A stretch of 12,794 nucleotides of DNA from an uncultured bacterium. GTDB taxonomy: Bacteria > Patescibacteriota > Gracilibacteria > Absconditabacterales > Absconditicoccaceae. The DNA is taken from contig CALCYP010000045.1 of assembly GCA_937906635.1 (NCBI GenBank), positions 1 through 12,794 of the forward strand, read 5' to 3'. Below the pieces are notes generated by a model. It saw nothing but the letters and a program-made list of their open reading frames with translations, had not been told where the DNA came from and did not search any database. Shown piece after piece: positions 1 through 8,955 of the stretch; position 1 is the stretch's first letter; each line of letters starts with the position of its first letter. Both the position numbers and the translations under genes were made by a program.

Positions 1-343
1 AATCACATAGTTTTAGATCATCTCGGATCACCTAAAAATTTTCTTTTACCTTTCATTTATCAACTGTATACTCCTTTGTTTGTGGTTTACTTATTTCTGC
101 TAGTCATCTTGTTACAGCATCTGCTTTTATGTCATCTATTGTTTGTCATCATACTTTGTCACTTGGCTTTCTATTATTTAAGTATTTTTCATAGTTTGGA
201 TAATTATTTTCTACATCTAATTTTCATTTTTCTTGCAATAGGTTAGCAAATTCTATAAATTGTGATTCCTTATAGTTATCATTATACCCTATTGGCAAAA
301 TTCATTTATTCCATTAATATTTAATACACATAAAAACTTGCAT
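1..343 (-). pseudogene. Decayed protein-coding gene, function not recognised
   Basis: Reading from ATG at 343 the frame gives MQVFMCIKY, then an in-frame TAA (314-316), then about 93 open codons that include WNKGILPIGYNDNY, NYPNYEKYLNNRKPSD and VDKGKVKENF, ending at TAG (32-34). Several glycines are TGA, as in the rest of the window. Shifting by one base at the T5 run just before the TAG gives FLGDPRGSKTMG to the window edge, which reads like natural protein, so one T appears to be missing. A nonsense codon plus a frameshift suggest a dead gene. An alternative is a shorter gene starting at TTG 298 and ending at the TAG. I do not recognise the family. A sequencing error in the homopolymer could explain the frameshift but not the TAA. 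Confidence 0.45.
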
Positions 344-365
344 TTCTAAAAAAAACTATTATAAT
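338..365 (+). promoter_or_regulatory. Probable promoter of the Fic gene
   Basis: A perfect -10 box TATAAT lies at 360-365. A TTGCAT -35-like box lies at 338-343, with a 16-bp spacer. The predicted start of transcription falls inside the inverted repeat at 369-405. This is inferred from sequence only, and AT-rich DNA makes -10 matches common. Confidence 0.45.
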
Positions 366-368
366 ATA

Positions 369-405
369 AACGTGAAAAAATCGAAAAAATAAGATTTTTC
401 ACGTT
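369..405. promoter_or_regulatory. Inverted repeat at the Fic promoter, possible operator
   Basis: Arms AACGTGAAAAAATC (369-382) and GATTTTTCACGTT (393-405) are complementary apart from one extra A. They begin about four bases after the -10 box and end 26 bases before the Fic start codon. The position over the transcription start suggests an operator or a structured leader. No T-run follows on the + strand, so it is not an ordinary terminator for that direction. On the other strand it lies upstream of the decayed gene. Confidence 0.4.
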
Positions 406-431
406 GAATATTTATATAAAAATACATAATT

Positions 432-1313
432 ATGGCAGTTAATAACAATATAAAGTCAAGAATTGAAAAACTATTCTCTTTTTATAAAAATCTAGAAAAA
501 AAGAATAAAAAAGCATTACAGGAGATCAGTATTTCTGAAGTTCCAGAAATGGTTTACAACTCAAATGCAATCGAGAACTCTACTCTAACACTACAAGAAA
601 CTACAGATATAATTTTCTTTAATAAGATTAAAAAAGATCATGATATACGTGAAATATATGAGGCAAAAAATCTCGTAAAAGTAATTGAAATATTGCAGAA
701 TAAACCTAAAGAAAAACTATCTTCAGAACTAATTTTGTGACTACATAAGATTTTATTAACTTCTATAAACGACCACATAGCATGACGTTTTAGAAGTTGA
801 GATGAATGGGTACATGTATGATCCCATATTTGAGCTAATCCAGATTTTGTAAATTGATTAGTATATGATTTAGTTGCTAAATACAATAGTGATAGAAGTT
901 ATTTCTTAGATAAAATAGCTCATTTCCATGCAGAATTTGAAACTATTCATCCATTTTGAGATTGAAATGGAAGAATATGAAGATTACTAATCAATAAACA
1001 ACTTATGGACTTTGGATATCCTCCAATAATTATTCCAAACAAAAATAAAATTAAAGATTACTACCCTCTTTTTGATGTATATTTAAAGAAAAACGATTAT
1101 AAATGATTTTCTGAATTTTTTGCCTTATTATTGATGGAATCATTAAATAAAAGGATTCAAATATTAACAGCCAAGAAAATAATAACCTTAAATGAATGGG
1201 CGAAAAAGAACAATAAAAATGTTAATACATACCTAAATAAAGCTAAAAGACAAACTATACCTGCATTTAGAAAATGAGATAAATGGATGATATCTAAAGA
1301 TTTTAATGGATAA
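432..1313 (+). CDS. fic: Fic family protein (AMP-transferase), UGA-recoded
   Basis: 293 residues; ATG 432 and TAA 1311-1313, reading TGA as Gly. The Fic core motif HPFGDGNGRIGR is at residues 173-184, with H173 the expected catalytic His; three of its glycines (176, 178, 183) are TGA. An N-terminal inhibitory motif of the (S/T)xxxE(G/N) type, SNAIEN, is at 44-49, which makes this a class II, self-inhibited Fic protein. The conserved AGRFR patch and GDEWVHVG lie at 117-130. Residues about 252-293 (TLNEWAKKNN... FRKGDKWMISKDF) resemble a small winged-helix or excisionase-like DNA-binding domain. Eleven of 14 glycines are TGA. Fic enzymes transfer AMP from ATP to protein hydroxyl groups; the target here is unknown. 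It may act as a toxin or a housekeeping regulator. A standard-code reading would cut it at residue 102. Confidence 0.93.
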
Positions 1314-1342
1314 AAGAGGAATTACTCCTCTTCTATTTTTTC
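1314..1342. terminator. Terminator after the Fic gene
   Basis: The stem AAGAGGA (1314-1320) / TCCTCTT (1326-1332) has a 5-nt loop and is followed by CTATTTTTTCTT. It starts at the base after the Fic stop codon. The minus-strand tail remnant ends inside the loop (TAA, 1322-1324). A slightly longer copy of the same structure is at 6538-6568. Confidence 0.6.
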
Positions 1343-1429
1343 TTCTTTTTTCTTTGATACACTAACTCTATATGAATCTTTGTATTCTAATAGTTCTTTT
1401 GCTGTTTTATCATCAATAGTTCAATCTTC
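1321..1429. repeat. 109-bp exact direct repeat, copy 1
   Basis: Bases 1321-1429 are identical, base for base, to 6547-6655 in the same orientation. Similarity continues a few bases further: right to about 1440 with two mismatches, and left through the terminator stem with a 2-bp difference. The repeat encodes the last ~35 codons of a nuclease-like gene on the minus strand. The two copies bracket mcrC, mcrB and the 107-residue membrane protein. Confidence 0.95.
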
Positions 1430-1447
1430 CACTAATCAATAAAAAAT
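1322..1447 (-). pseudogene. Orphan C-terminal tail of a RecB/Cas4-like nuclease, copy 1
   Basis: A 41-codon open stretch (IFYGLVEDGTIDDKTAKELL, then EYKDSYRVSVSKKK and an acidic end), stopping at TAA 1322-1324 and blocked upstream by TAA 1448-1450. It has no start codon. It matches the tail of the longer remnant at 6548-6925 at DNA level, apart from its first few codons. From memory, tails of the form EDG-id-kTakelLkyk..yRvSlSKKK occur at the end of PD-(D/E)XK nuclease proteins of Patescibacteria; this is recalled and was not searched. It is not expected to be made as a protein. Confidence 0.5.
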
Positions 1448-1520
1448 TTATCACTTCTGGACAGAGTAAAGCCAATTGCAGAAAGGGCTCTACTCCACTC
1501 TTTTAAACTCATTAAATAAA

Positions 1521-2858
1521 TTAATCCAAATTAAATAAAAAGCACTCATCGTTTTTAAAACTATTAACATCTATTTTATATGGAATAGCCTTCAATCTTA
1601 TCGGAACGATATCATTTCAATCAAAATCTTTCTTAATTTCATAAATAAAAGGACTGATATTTTTATGACTTAAAAATTTAGATGTATATGGATATATTAA
1701 ATACAATTCATCACACTGATATTTTTTAGCATAGGCATAAAGTTGATACATATCATGTTGATCTATTTGATAATTTTTCCAGCTCATATCCGAATCTATT
1801 TTTTTTCGTTTTGTATCTGCTACAATAAGATGATTATTTAAATTATTAGTTATTACTAAATCAGGCCTCAGTCTAAACTTTCATCTTCATCAATGATCTT
1901 CAACTAAATATTTTCATGAATCCTGAGCTGAAACAGAATATCATATAAGTCTTTTTCTTAATACACTTGCCACATAACTTTCAAATATAGTTTCCATTGG
2001 GAATAATAAAGCTAACGCCAAAGTATTTCAAGAAAAATTAACTACTGATTCATTTCATAAGAATAGTTTAACCCATTTTAATGTCGGCAAATAATAAGTA
2101 TGTAATCTATTTAAATTATTTATTAATTTTAAATCTAAATCAATATTTTTACAAACTCATACATCTGAAAATAAATGTAAAAACAAATTAATATTTTGCT
2201 GGTTTTTCTTATTTAAACTTATTTTTGATAATTTTAATAGACATGTTTTTATTAACCTATTCTCATTTGTATCATCAGAAAATTCATCATATTCACAAAC
2301 AAATTTACTATGATCAACTATATTTTTTGAAATATTCTCTTTAATTTTTAATTTTCATTTAATGAATTTTAAATTATCCATTTCAGAAACATAATTCTTT
2401 TTTATTCATTTTTTTACAAGAATAGATAATTCGGAAAGAAATAATTCAATAAATATTTCTAAAATTGGAAACTTTTGATTTTTTAAATTAGCTTCATTTA
2501 AATTTTTAAATGGAGAATCTTTTAAAGTTTTTAACATTCTAAGAAAAATATTTCTAATTTCTCCTATATTTTCATCTTCAGATATTTTTGGTAATATTTC
2601 TATTAATGTTCAATTTTTTGTTTCAATTACTCATACATAATTTTGAGTCGAAATAACTTTTCAATATCAACTTTTTGTTTGAAGCTTAAATATATCCTGA
2701 GCTTGATTTTTCTCATTTAATACAAAAGATTCAAGTTCAAAAAAAGTTTCTTCACTCACTTTTTGATATGATGCATTATTAATATCTCTGTCAATAGTTC
2801 AAATACATCAATATTCTGTTATTGTAATCTGTTGTTTAAATTTATGTTTTTTATTCAT
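1521..2858 (-). CDS. mcrC: McrC, nuclease subunit of a McrBC-type restriction system
   Basis: 445 residues; ATG 2858 to TAA 1521-1523, close to the usual McrC length range. The N-terminal part has the family signatures GVIETKNGTLIEILPKI and MDNLKFIKGKLKIKENI, with glycines written TGA. The PD-(D/E)XK active site is present: RPDLVI with D333, then VADTK with D348 and K350, followed by the family pattern QIDQHDMYQLYAYAKKY. McrC supplies DNA cleavage and stimulates the McrB motor; together they cut DNA with modified cytosines or other marks. Its ATG shares one base with the mcrB stop codon (TAATG), so the two are translationally coupled in one operon. No key residue is missing and the gene looks intact. 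Confidence 0.93.
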
Positions 2859-5800
2859 TACTTTTTATAAATTCAAAGATATGAATTAACAGTTAATTTA
2901 GTGTTAACTTCAAACGACTCCCCTACTATATCATCATCATAAAATCAGAAAATACTTTCACTATCAAAATTCTTTTTCTTTTGAATTATTTTATCCGGAT
3001 CTTCTTTATAGTTTTGATTATCATGATCTCATAGAATCATCTGAATCTTCTCCCAATCATCATGAAAATACTCCTGTAACTGTGGAATAATATCATTTAA
3101 CATAATCGATTTCAATTTTTCAAGTGAATTATCATCTCTTAGTGGTAAGAAGTATGCATGTCATAGTAAATGATCTCTATCATACAAAAACTCAATCCTT
3201 TCATTTATTTTTTCAAACATTGATTTTATATTGATATTTCAACCAACGATTATTCAATCAAGCAATTTAGATTTAGGTTCCATTTCTATGAACTTAAATC
3301 TTCTTCTTAATGCTAAATCAATTAACGCAATCGATCTATCCGATGTATTCATTGTTCATAACACATACAAATTACTTGGGACTCAAAATTCATGATTTGA
3401 ATATGGCAATTTTACTTTTAACTCCTCTTTTCATCACAATCTTTTGTCAGGTTCTAATAATGTAATTAATTCTCAGAATATTTTAGATATATTTCCTCTA
3501 TTAATTTCATCAATAATTAATACATACCTTTTTTCATTATTATCTGTAAATAAATTTTCTTGATATTCATTTAACCCAAAATGTTTTTTCATTTCATTTA
3601 CCACAGCTTTTCTATAATTATCATGTCATCATGCTGGTACTCATGGAAGTCATTTATAAATATTATATAATTGTTCTTTACTAAAAAATTTAGATTTTCA
3701 CTGAATCCATGCTCATCTTTCATACTCATCATTTTCATAAGTACGACTTGCTAATCATGTTCAATATTCATTCAATTCAACTTTAAAACTTCATTTTCAA
3801 CTGATAAATGGAATCTCAATTATATATTTCTCATTTAATTCATCTACTAACTTACCCCAAGATTCCTCAAAATTATCATGATTTTTTCATTCTCATTTTA
3901 ATATTTTAGAGCATAATTCCTTAAATATTCAATCCTTAATTTTATAATTAATACCTCATTCTTCAACTTCAGCTTTTATTCCTTCAACAAAATCTTCATA
4001 TCAAAATGATTGATGAAATGTAGTAAAAACTACTTGTCATGATTTTACATAATCCTCATATCTATTTCTAACAGCATCTCTATTAATATTGCTTTCATCC
4101 TGAATATCATTCAAAGGCTTATTTTCAATTATAGCAACAGCATAATTAATCGTATTGTATGTTTTTCATGTTCAAGGAACTCCATAAAGTATTGTATTCA
4201 AATCAATCATTTGATTTTGATTAGAAGATAAATCTGATCACTCATTTAGCAATCTATCCAACATTTTTTTAATTTCATCATCATTTATTTTTGATAATGT
4301 TTTCTGATATTTAGCTCAGTCTATTATAGACTTTTCATTTAATATTTTCCATTTTACAGGTAAAGAATGTCATAATCATGGCAAAAATTCATAATTGTTA
4401 TCGTATCATCATTGAACAACTCAAACAGCATAAATATACATTTCCTTAGATTTTATATTTACACTCTTTAAACAAACAATATCTCACTTTTTTATTTTTT
4501 TAAAATCTTTAAATGTTTGTTTAAAGTGAATAAGTGTATCACTATATCATAAATCTTCAAATTTTTTAACTAATTCATCATCATTATAATTTTTTAAATT
4601 TCAAAGTTCTTGCCAACCAACAATTAGTTTATTACGGTTATAAAATTCTTGTTTTTCATCAATATCTCATAAAAATGCTCAAACAGCATAGTAATCAATA
4701 TTACTTTTAACAATATTAGATTGTTTCGACTGCTTCATAAGATATAATTCATGGTATTTATCTAAGCATTTTCATATTGCACTAAATCAGTATTTATCAA
4801 TAATTTCAGGAATATGTTCTCTTAAATATTTAGATATAATTATATCATATTGAATAATATCAGTATTTTTTGTGTTTTCAGCTCATTCTGGCAATATATT
4901 AAGAGCCGTAGCAATTGAACGGCAAGTTGCAGGAAGTCATAAAGATACTAAAATATCTCATTTATATAAAAATATTAATGAAGCTTTAATATAATTTGCT
5001 CAAACTAAAAAATCATTAGGATTATATGTTTTAATATTAAAACCTTTTATAAAATCATATAAATCGTTTTTATAAATTTGAAATGCAGCTTTTATATCTC
5101 AATTTCATTTTTCTAAATAATCATTCATAACTTTAGCTATTTGAATATTACCATTTTCTCATTTATAAAATAATCGATTTTGTCAATTAGAGAACAACCA
5201 TCAAGCTATAGCATAATCGGTATTTAAATACCATGTAAAGCTTCATTTATTAGCATTTCACATTCAATAATTATAGTCTTCAATAGACAAATCTCTAAGC
5301 TTTTCTAATGGAAATTTTTCATTAAACGCTTTTCTTTCTTGCTCTGCCTTTTCTTTTATATCAGCGAATTTATCAATATTTTCTTTTATATAATCAATTA
5401 CTCATACCATTTTATCGTTTAATATTTCATTTTTATATTTATTCGATTCTTCCAAAATATTTTGATATGTAATTGAATCAATAGAAAATTCATTAAATTT
5501 TCAATCAATAAATTCTTTATTTTTAAATAATCAGATAATCAATTTATTACTTCATTTTGATTGAACACGAAATTGGATTGCCGATTCCCATGATGGATGT
5601 GTACCATTAAAAAGTCAAAGATATATCTTATCTGTTCATTGATTTTGTCATCAATTAAAATCATTTCATCATGACTTCAATCAATCTATTCATAAATCAT
5701 TCAAAATTGATTCTTCAAGATTATCAAGAAAATTTTTAATTAAATTATCATATTTATAATAATATATTGGATATAACACACCAAAAAGTTTTCGATTTTC

Positions 5801-6082
5801 ATAATTATAATCTTTTTTAGATTTTTCAAATATTTTATTTACCACATTAAAAGTAATTGATCATCAAGAAAGTTTTCTTAATACATCTACTCTGACACCA
5901 TTTACTTTTTCATTAGATTTTGGTTTACTACTTCGGTGAGATAAACATTCATCAATAAACGATTTATCAAATTTGTTTAACTCATTAATAAATGTTTCTC
6001 AATTATCCTTTTTAGCATCAACAAAAATTTTTAAAACTCCTTTAATAAGATCCATTCATTCCCTAAATTTCTGTTCATCCAT
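2858..6082 (-). CDS. mcrB: McrB, AAA+ GTPase of a McrBC-type restriction system, with long N-terminal reader region
   Basis: 1074 residues; ATG 6082 to TAA 2858-2860. The C-terminal AAA+ motor has Walker A GVPGTGKT (634-641; both inner glycines are TGA), Walker B LIIDEIN (D858, E859) and the McrB signature MNTSDRS (911-917), followed by DLALRRRFKF, which supplies the candidate arginine finger. E. coli McrB is about 460 residues, so this is a long form. Residues about 257-272 (FPLEKLRDLSIEDYN) match a pattern recalled from other long McrB proteins. Residues about 470-590 (LIVGWQELGNL, W490; IKKGDIVCLKS, D534; AVGVVQGGY) resemble an EVE/PUA-like domain that reads modified bases. Residues 1-250 are not recognised. 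McrB binds the marked DNA and translocates it to feed McrC. It diverges from the small membrane gene at 6211. Confidence 0.92.
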
Positions 6083-6120
6083 TTTAAATTTTAATTTATA
6101 ATAAAACAGCGAATATAAAC

Positions 6121-6148
6121 CTTATAATGTATAAAAAATATTTTTCAA
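6121..6148 (-). promoter_or_regulatory. Candidate promoter of mcrBC
   Basis: On the minus strand, TTGAAA (6143-6148) and TATAAG (6121-6126) are separated by 16 bp, about 40 bp upstream of the mcrB start. The match is fair but the region is AT-rich. Confidence 0.35.
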
Positions 6149-6152
6149 TGGA

Positions 6153-6174
6153 ATTATAGAAAAAAATCTATAAT
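6153..6174. promoter_or_regulatory. Inverted repeat between divergent mcrB and membrane gene
   Basis: Perfect 8-bp arms ATTATAGA (6153-6160) and TCTATAAT (6167-6174) around A6. It sits in the middle of the divergent spacer (6083-6210), next to the mcrBC -35 box, so it could be an operator serving both directions. In DNA this AT-rich it could also arise by chance. Confidence 0.3.
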
Positions 6175-6191
6175 AGATAGTATTAAATTTT

Positions 6192-6197
6192 TATAAT
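6192..6197 (+). promoter_or_regulatory. Candidate -10 box for the small membrane protein
   Basis: TATAAT stands 13 bases upstream of ATG 6211. No good -35 box is visible 16-18 bp upstream. If it is used, the transcript would have a leader of only a few bases. Confidence 0.25.
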
Positions 6198-6210
6198 CTA
6201 AAATAAAATA

Positions 6211-6534
6211 ATGAACTATCGAATTCTTTGAATATCAGCTTTAATCTTTCTAATCACATGATGAAGATGTCGAGCTATAAAAGAAAAACTAACAGAAAAA
6301 GAAAAAAATAAATTCGAGAAATATAAAAAAGTTTATAATGTACTATGCCGAATAATTATAAGTATTTTCATACTTGCAGAGATAACATGCATAATAATTG
6401 AAAAAAATTATAGCATTGAAAAAGTCCTATGATTTGGTATTAAGTGATTCCCTTGAGTGATCTTATTATTCTTATGACTATTATATACAATAAGCTTATA
6501 CACAATACTCCATAAAATAACAAAAAAACGATAA
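6211..6534 (+). CDS. Small membrane protein, 107 residues, divergent from mcrBC
   Basis: ATG 6211 to TAA 6532-6534 with TGA read as Gly; the standard code would leave only seven codons. I do not recognise the family. Hydrophobic segments: residues about 3-16 (YRILGISALIFLIT), about 46-64 (VLCRIIISIFILAEITCIII) and about 74-100 (VLGFGIKGFPGVILL, then LFLGLLYTISLYTIL). A strongly charged linker (KEKLTEKEKNKFEKYKK) lies between the first two, and the end is basic (HKITKKR). It shares a 128-bp spacer with mcrB, ends three bases before a terminator, and lies inside the block bounded by the 109-bp direct repeats, so it may travel with mcrBC. Whether it contributes to restriction is unknown. Confidence 0.75.
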
Positions 6535-6537
6535 AAA

Positions 6538-6568
6538 AAGAGGAGAATTACTCCTCTTCTATTTTTTC
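6538..6568. terminator. Terminator after the membrane gene, second copy
   Basis: Stem AAGAGGAG (6538-6545), loop AATTA, arm CTCCTCTT (6551-6558), then CTATTTTTTC. A run of A before the stem gives a T-run on the other strand, so it can work in both directions. The TAA of the minus-strand nuclease remnant (6548-6550) is the loop. It is nearly identical to the terminator at 1314-1342. Confidence 0.65.
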
Positions 6569-6655
6569 TTCTTTTTTCTTTGATACACTAACTCTATATG
6601 AATCTTTGTATTCTAATAGTTCTTTTGCTGTTTTATCATCAATAGTTCAATCTTC
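6547..6655. repeat. 109-bp exact direct repeat, copy 2
   Basis: Identical to 1321-1429 and in the same orientation. In this copy the repeated bases are continuous with a longer nuclease-like reading frame upstream, so this looks like the original position and 1321-1429 the derived copy. The distance between the copies is 5226 bp. Confidence 0.95.
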
Positions 6656-6925
6656 AAATAATCAATTTATTTTACCCTAAAATATATCTCAAACTTCATT
6701 AAATACTCATTTTTCAATTAAATATTCTTTTAATTTTGCCTTATCTTTCATAGAATAATTACCTGATTTTGAGATCTTCATATTATTTTCATTTCCAAAT
6801 AATTGCTCATATCATTTTGAATCAGCATATTCAATTAATACTTCTTTTATAGTATCTTTTTCTTTAGTCTCTTGAGATATTGGTTTTGATAATTTTGCAT
6901 ATTCATCAACTAATCAAATCCTTTC
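6548..6925 (-). pseudogene. Truncated RecB/Cas4-like nuclease, C-terminal part with internal TAG
   Basis: Frame from 6925 to TAA 6548-6550 reads RIGLVDEYAKLSKPISQETK, ADSKGYEQLFGNENNMKISK, LKEYLIEKGVFNEVGDIF, then TAG (6677-6679), then GKINGLFEDGTIDDKTAKEL and the basic/acidic tail shared with copy 1. The sequence on both sides of the TAG fits one protein, so the TAG looks like a nonsense mutation. Upstream the frame is closed by TAG 6926-6928, and the lipoprotein gene ends only 26 bases further on, so the catalytic N-terminal part is absent. The layout (a helical ydEyakLskpI section, a K-I-S-K-S strand, then the tail) matches what I remember of C-terminal regions of Patescibacteria PD-(D/E)XK (RecB-like) proteins. 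That identification is by recall only. Confidence 0.55.
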
Positions 6926-6954
6926 CTATGCTTATTTCTTGATATTTTATGTAA

Positions 6955-7977
6955 TTAGTATCATCGATCTACTACTATCCACTCACCACCTTCTTCTCTT
7001 CACAAGATCCAATTATAGTTTGTATATTCTTGATCTGGGTCGAATGCTCCAGCTTCTTCAGGATTTACAGGAGAATGGAAATCTGAATACATAACCAAAG
7101 ATTGTGTGAATGGAGCTATAGAACTCAATTGAACATGTGGTAACTCTTTTTGAGATATTTCGTCTCCAGCATAATAAATCTTGTGCATTTCGCATTTTAC
7201 TTGCCATTCGTTATTGAATTCGTTCATGATAGCAGCTATAGCAGAATCCATATCTTCTTTGGAATAAAGTTCTGAAGTACCATAATCTACTTCATAGTTA
7301 GTCTCTTGTGCAACTGGTTGTTCCTCAACATTTTTAAAGAAGTCATAAATATCTCAATTTGAAGTAGTAAGCCTTAAGTTTCTTTCTACTAAACTAATTT
7401 TAGCATTTGATAAATCAAATTTACTTTCAGATTCCATTAATTTTTCTGAGTCACAAAACATTTCAGTTTGAGACATATTATTTACATGAATATAATTATC
7501 TCTAATTGAATAATCATCACTTCACATATCATTACAGAATTTAGCTCATATTAATTTTTCTGAAATTGTTAATGTAGCAGAAATATCGGTGACTTCATTA
7601 TTAAATGAAACTAATTTATAAGTTCAATAAAGATCTTCAATTTCCCATGGATATTCATCCATCTCATAAGAAACTTCTTGAATAGAAACAGATTTATCAA
7701 CCATATCAATTACACATTGAATATCTTTTTCTATAGCAATTCAATCAGATTCATATGAAACATGTCAATTCATGATAAATGAAGCTCCACCCTCAGATTC
7801 TTCATCCCATCCGATTTCATAATTATCAATACTTAATACAGAACCAACTTTGTCTGCACATGATTGTAAACGACCTAATTCATCTTGCAAGTCGTATTCA
7901 CTACCTAAATTTACATTACATCAGGCAAGTAACAAAAGTGCGAACAAAAATGCACTCAAAAATCATAGTTTTTTCAT
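6955..7977 (-). CDS. Predicted lipoprotein, 340 residues
   Basis: ATG 7977 to TAA 6955-6957. The N-terminus is a lipoprotein signal: MKKLGFLSAFLFALLLLAGC with the lipobox LAGC and acylated Cys at residue 20; the Gly before the Cys is TGA, so the standard code would hide the signal. The mature protein is acidic. Its last ~100 residues (DMDSAIAAIMNEFNNEW, IYYAGDEI, DPDQEYTNYNWILG, GGEWIVVDRGY) resemble a domain I remember from lipoproteins of gut Clostridia with the pattern eIyYaGDe ... Y.nw.WILvr..gg.W..vDhGY. I cannot name a function. About half of its glycines are TGA. It follows the membrane gene at 8003-8848 by 25 bp and is probably in the same operon. It is exposed on the outside of the membrane if the signal is used. 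Confidence 0.85.
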
Positions 7978-8002
7978 TAGATTATAATAAAAAATTAAAA
8001 AA

Positions 8003-8848
8003 TTATTCCACTAATCATTGAACTAACTCTCAAAACAATCATCAAATTTCACTTTCATCTTCATCTACTTCTTCTCATTCATGACTATGCTCAAGAGCTT
8101 CATATTCTTCATCTGTTAATTCAGGGATACATCTTCTACAAGGATCTGTTAGATTTCTCTCGTAAGCATCAGCAACCGTTCATTCATAAACGGTTTCGCT
8201 ACGAGAAAATGCAGGACAATCTGGATCTACATGATATTTTTTACCAGTTGGAGCCCAATAAACTGTCCCAGACGGACTAACTTGCAAAACTTCTTGTTCT
8301 GCTCTCAAAAGTTGTTCACTTGAAACAGGATTGAAATCATAACTTACTAATCAAGCAATAACTAAAGCAGCAATAGCAACTCCTCCAACTAAACCTTTTG
8401 ATTTTTTGTCTAGGTCTTTATTGGTAAATACAAGAATAATTATAGGCAAAAATGCTACTACAGAAAGTATTGTACCTAAGTTATTCCACAACCAAAATTT
8501 TGTCTTATTTGCTTCAGAAGCAGGATCAATATGATTTGCTTTCTTCCATAGTAAAGATCAGATAATCACAAAAACTAAATCAATTCAAAGACAGATTAAC
8601 AAGAAAGTCACAACATCCATATTGCTAAACCAATTGATATTACCATTTAATCTCAAAATTCAGATAACCTCAAAACAAATAGCTATTAACCAAAATAGAA
8701 TCGCCAAACATCTTCTTGTCTTTCATCTTTTTTTCGAATCTCATTTAGGTTCGATTTTAATAATTTTACCATGACTATCCTTTCAGTAAACTTCATTACT
8801 TGCAGGTTTAGTACTTTCAACTTTCACATAAGTTTTTTCCGTTGCCAT
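8003..8848 (-). CDS. Four-helix membrane protein with C-terminal His/Cys domain
   Basis: 281 residues; ATG 8848 to TAA 8003-8005. A polar N-terminus (1-46) ends in a basic patch (KKRGKTRR). It is followed by four predicted membrane helices at about 47-67, 81-101, 121-139 and 151-169. The extramembrane C-terminal part carries VYWAPTGKKYHVDPDCPAFS ... DPCRRCIPEL, whose His, Cys and CxxC residues could bind a metal ion. It ends in a strongly acidic stretch. I recall the same VYwtPtGkkYH-D.dC ... CkrC motif in membrane proteins of Firmicutes; its role is not known to me. Glycines are a mixture of TGA and GGN. It is the first gene of a likely two-gene operon with the lipoprotein. Confidence 0.85.
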
Positions 8849-8955
8849 TTAAATTATTTAAAAAATAAAAAATAACAACAAAAATAATTTATAATACGAA
8901 TCAATATACAAAAAATTTCACCAAAATCAAGTTTTAGTAAAAACCTCATCAAAAT
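8849..8955 (-). promoter_or_regulatory. AT-rich leader of the membrane-lipoprotein operon
   Basis: On the minus strand a possible -10 box TATTAT lies at 8891-8896, with no convincing -35 box. The rest of the stretch up to the palindrome field is AT-rich with no open frame or structure that I can support. Confidence 0.25.

Noticed and set aside
432..740. A 102-residue protein ending at TGA 738-740
   Set aside because: The TGA is an internal glycine codon; the frame continues through the complete Fic motif to TAA 1311.
638..886. 82-residue minus-strand frame
   Set aside because: Antisense to the middle of the Fic gene, with no independent support.
1321..6655. Phage-type integration with attL/attR
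   Set aside because: The repeat is long and lies at a protein-gene end, not a tRNA, and no integrase is present in the block.
7779..8021. 80-residue plus-strand frame
   Set aside because: Antisense to the lipoprotein signal peptide region and the following spacer.
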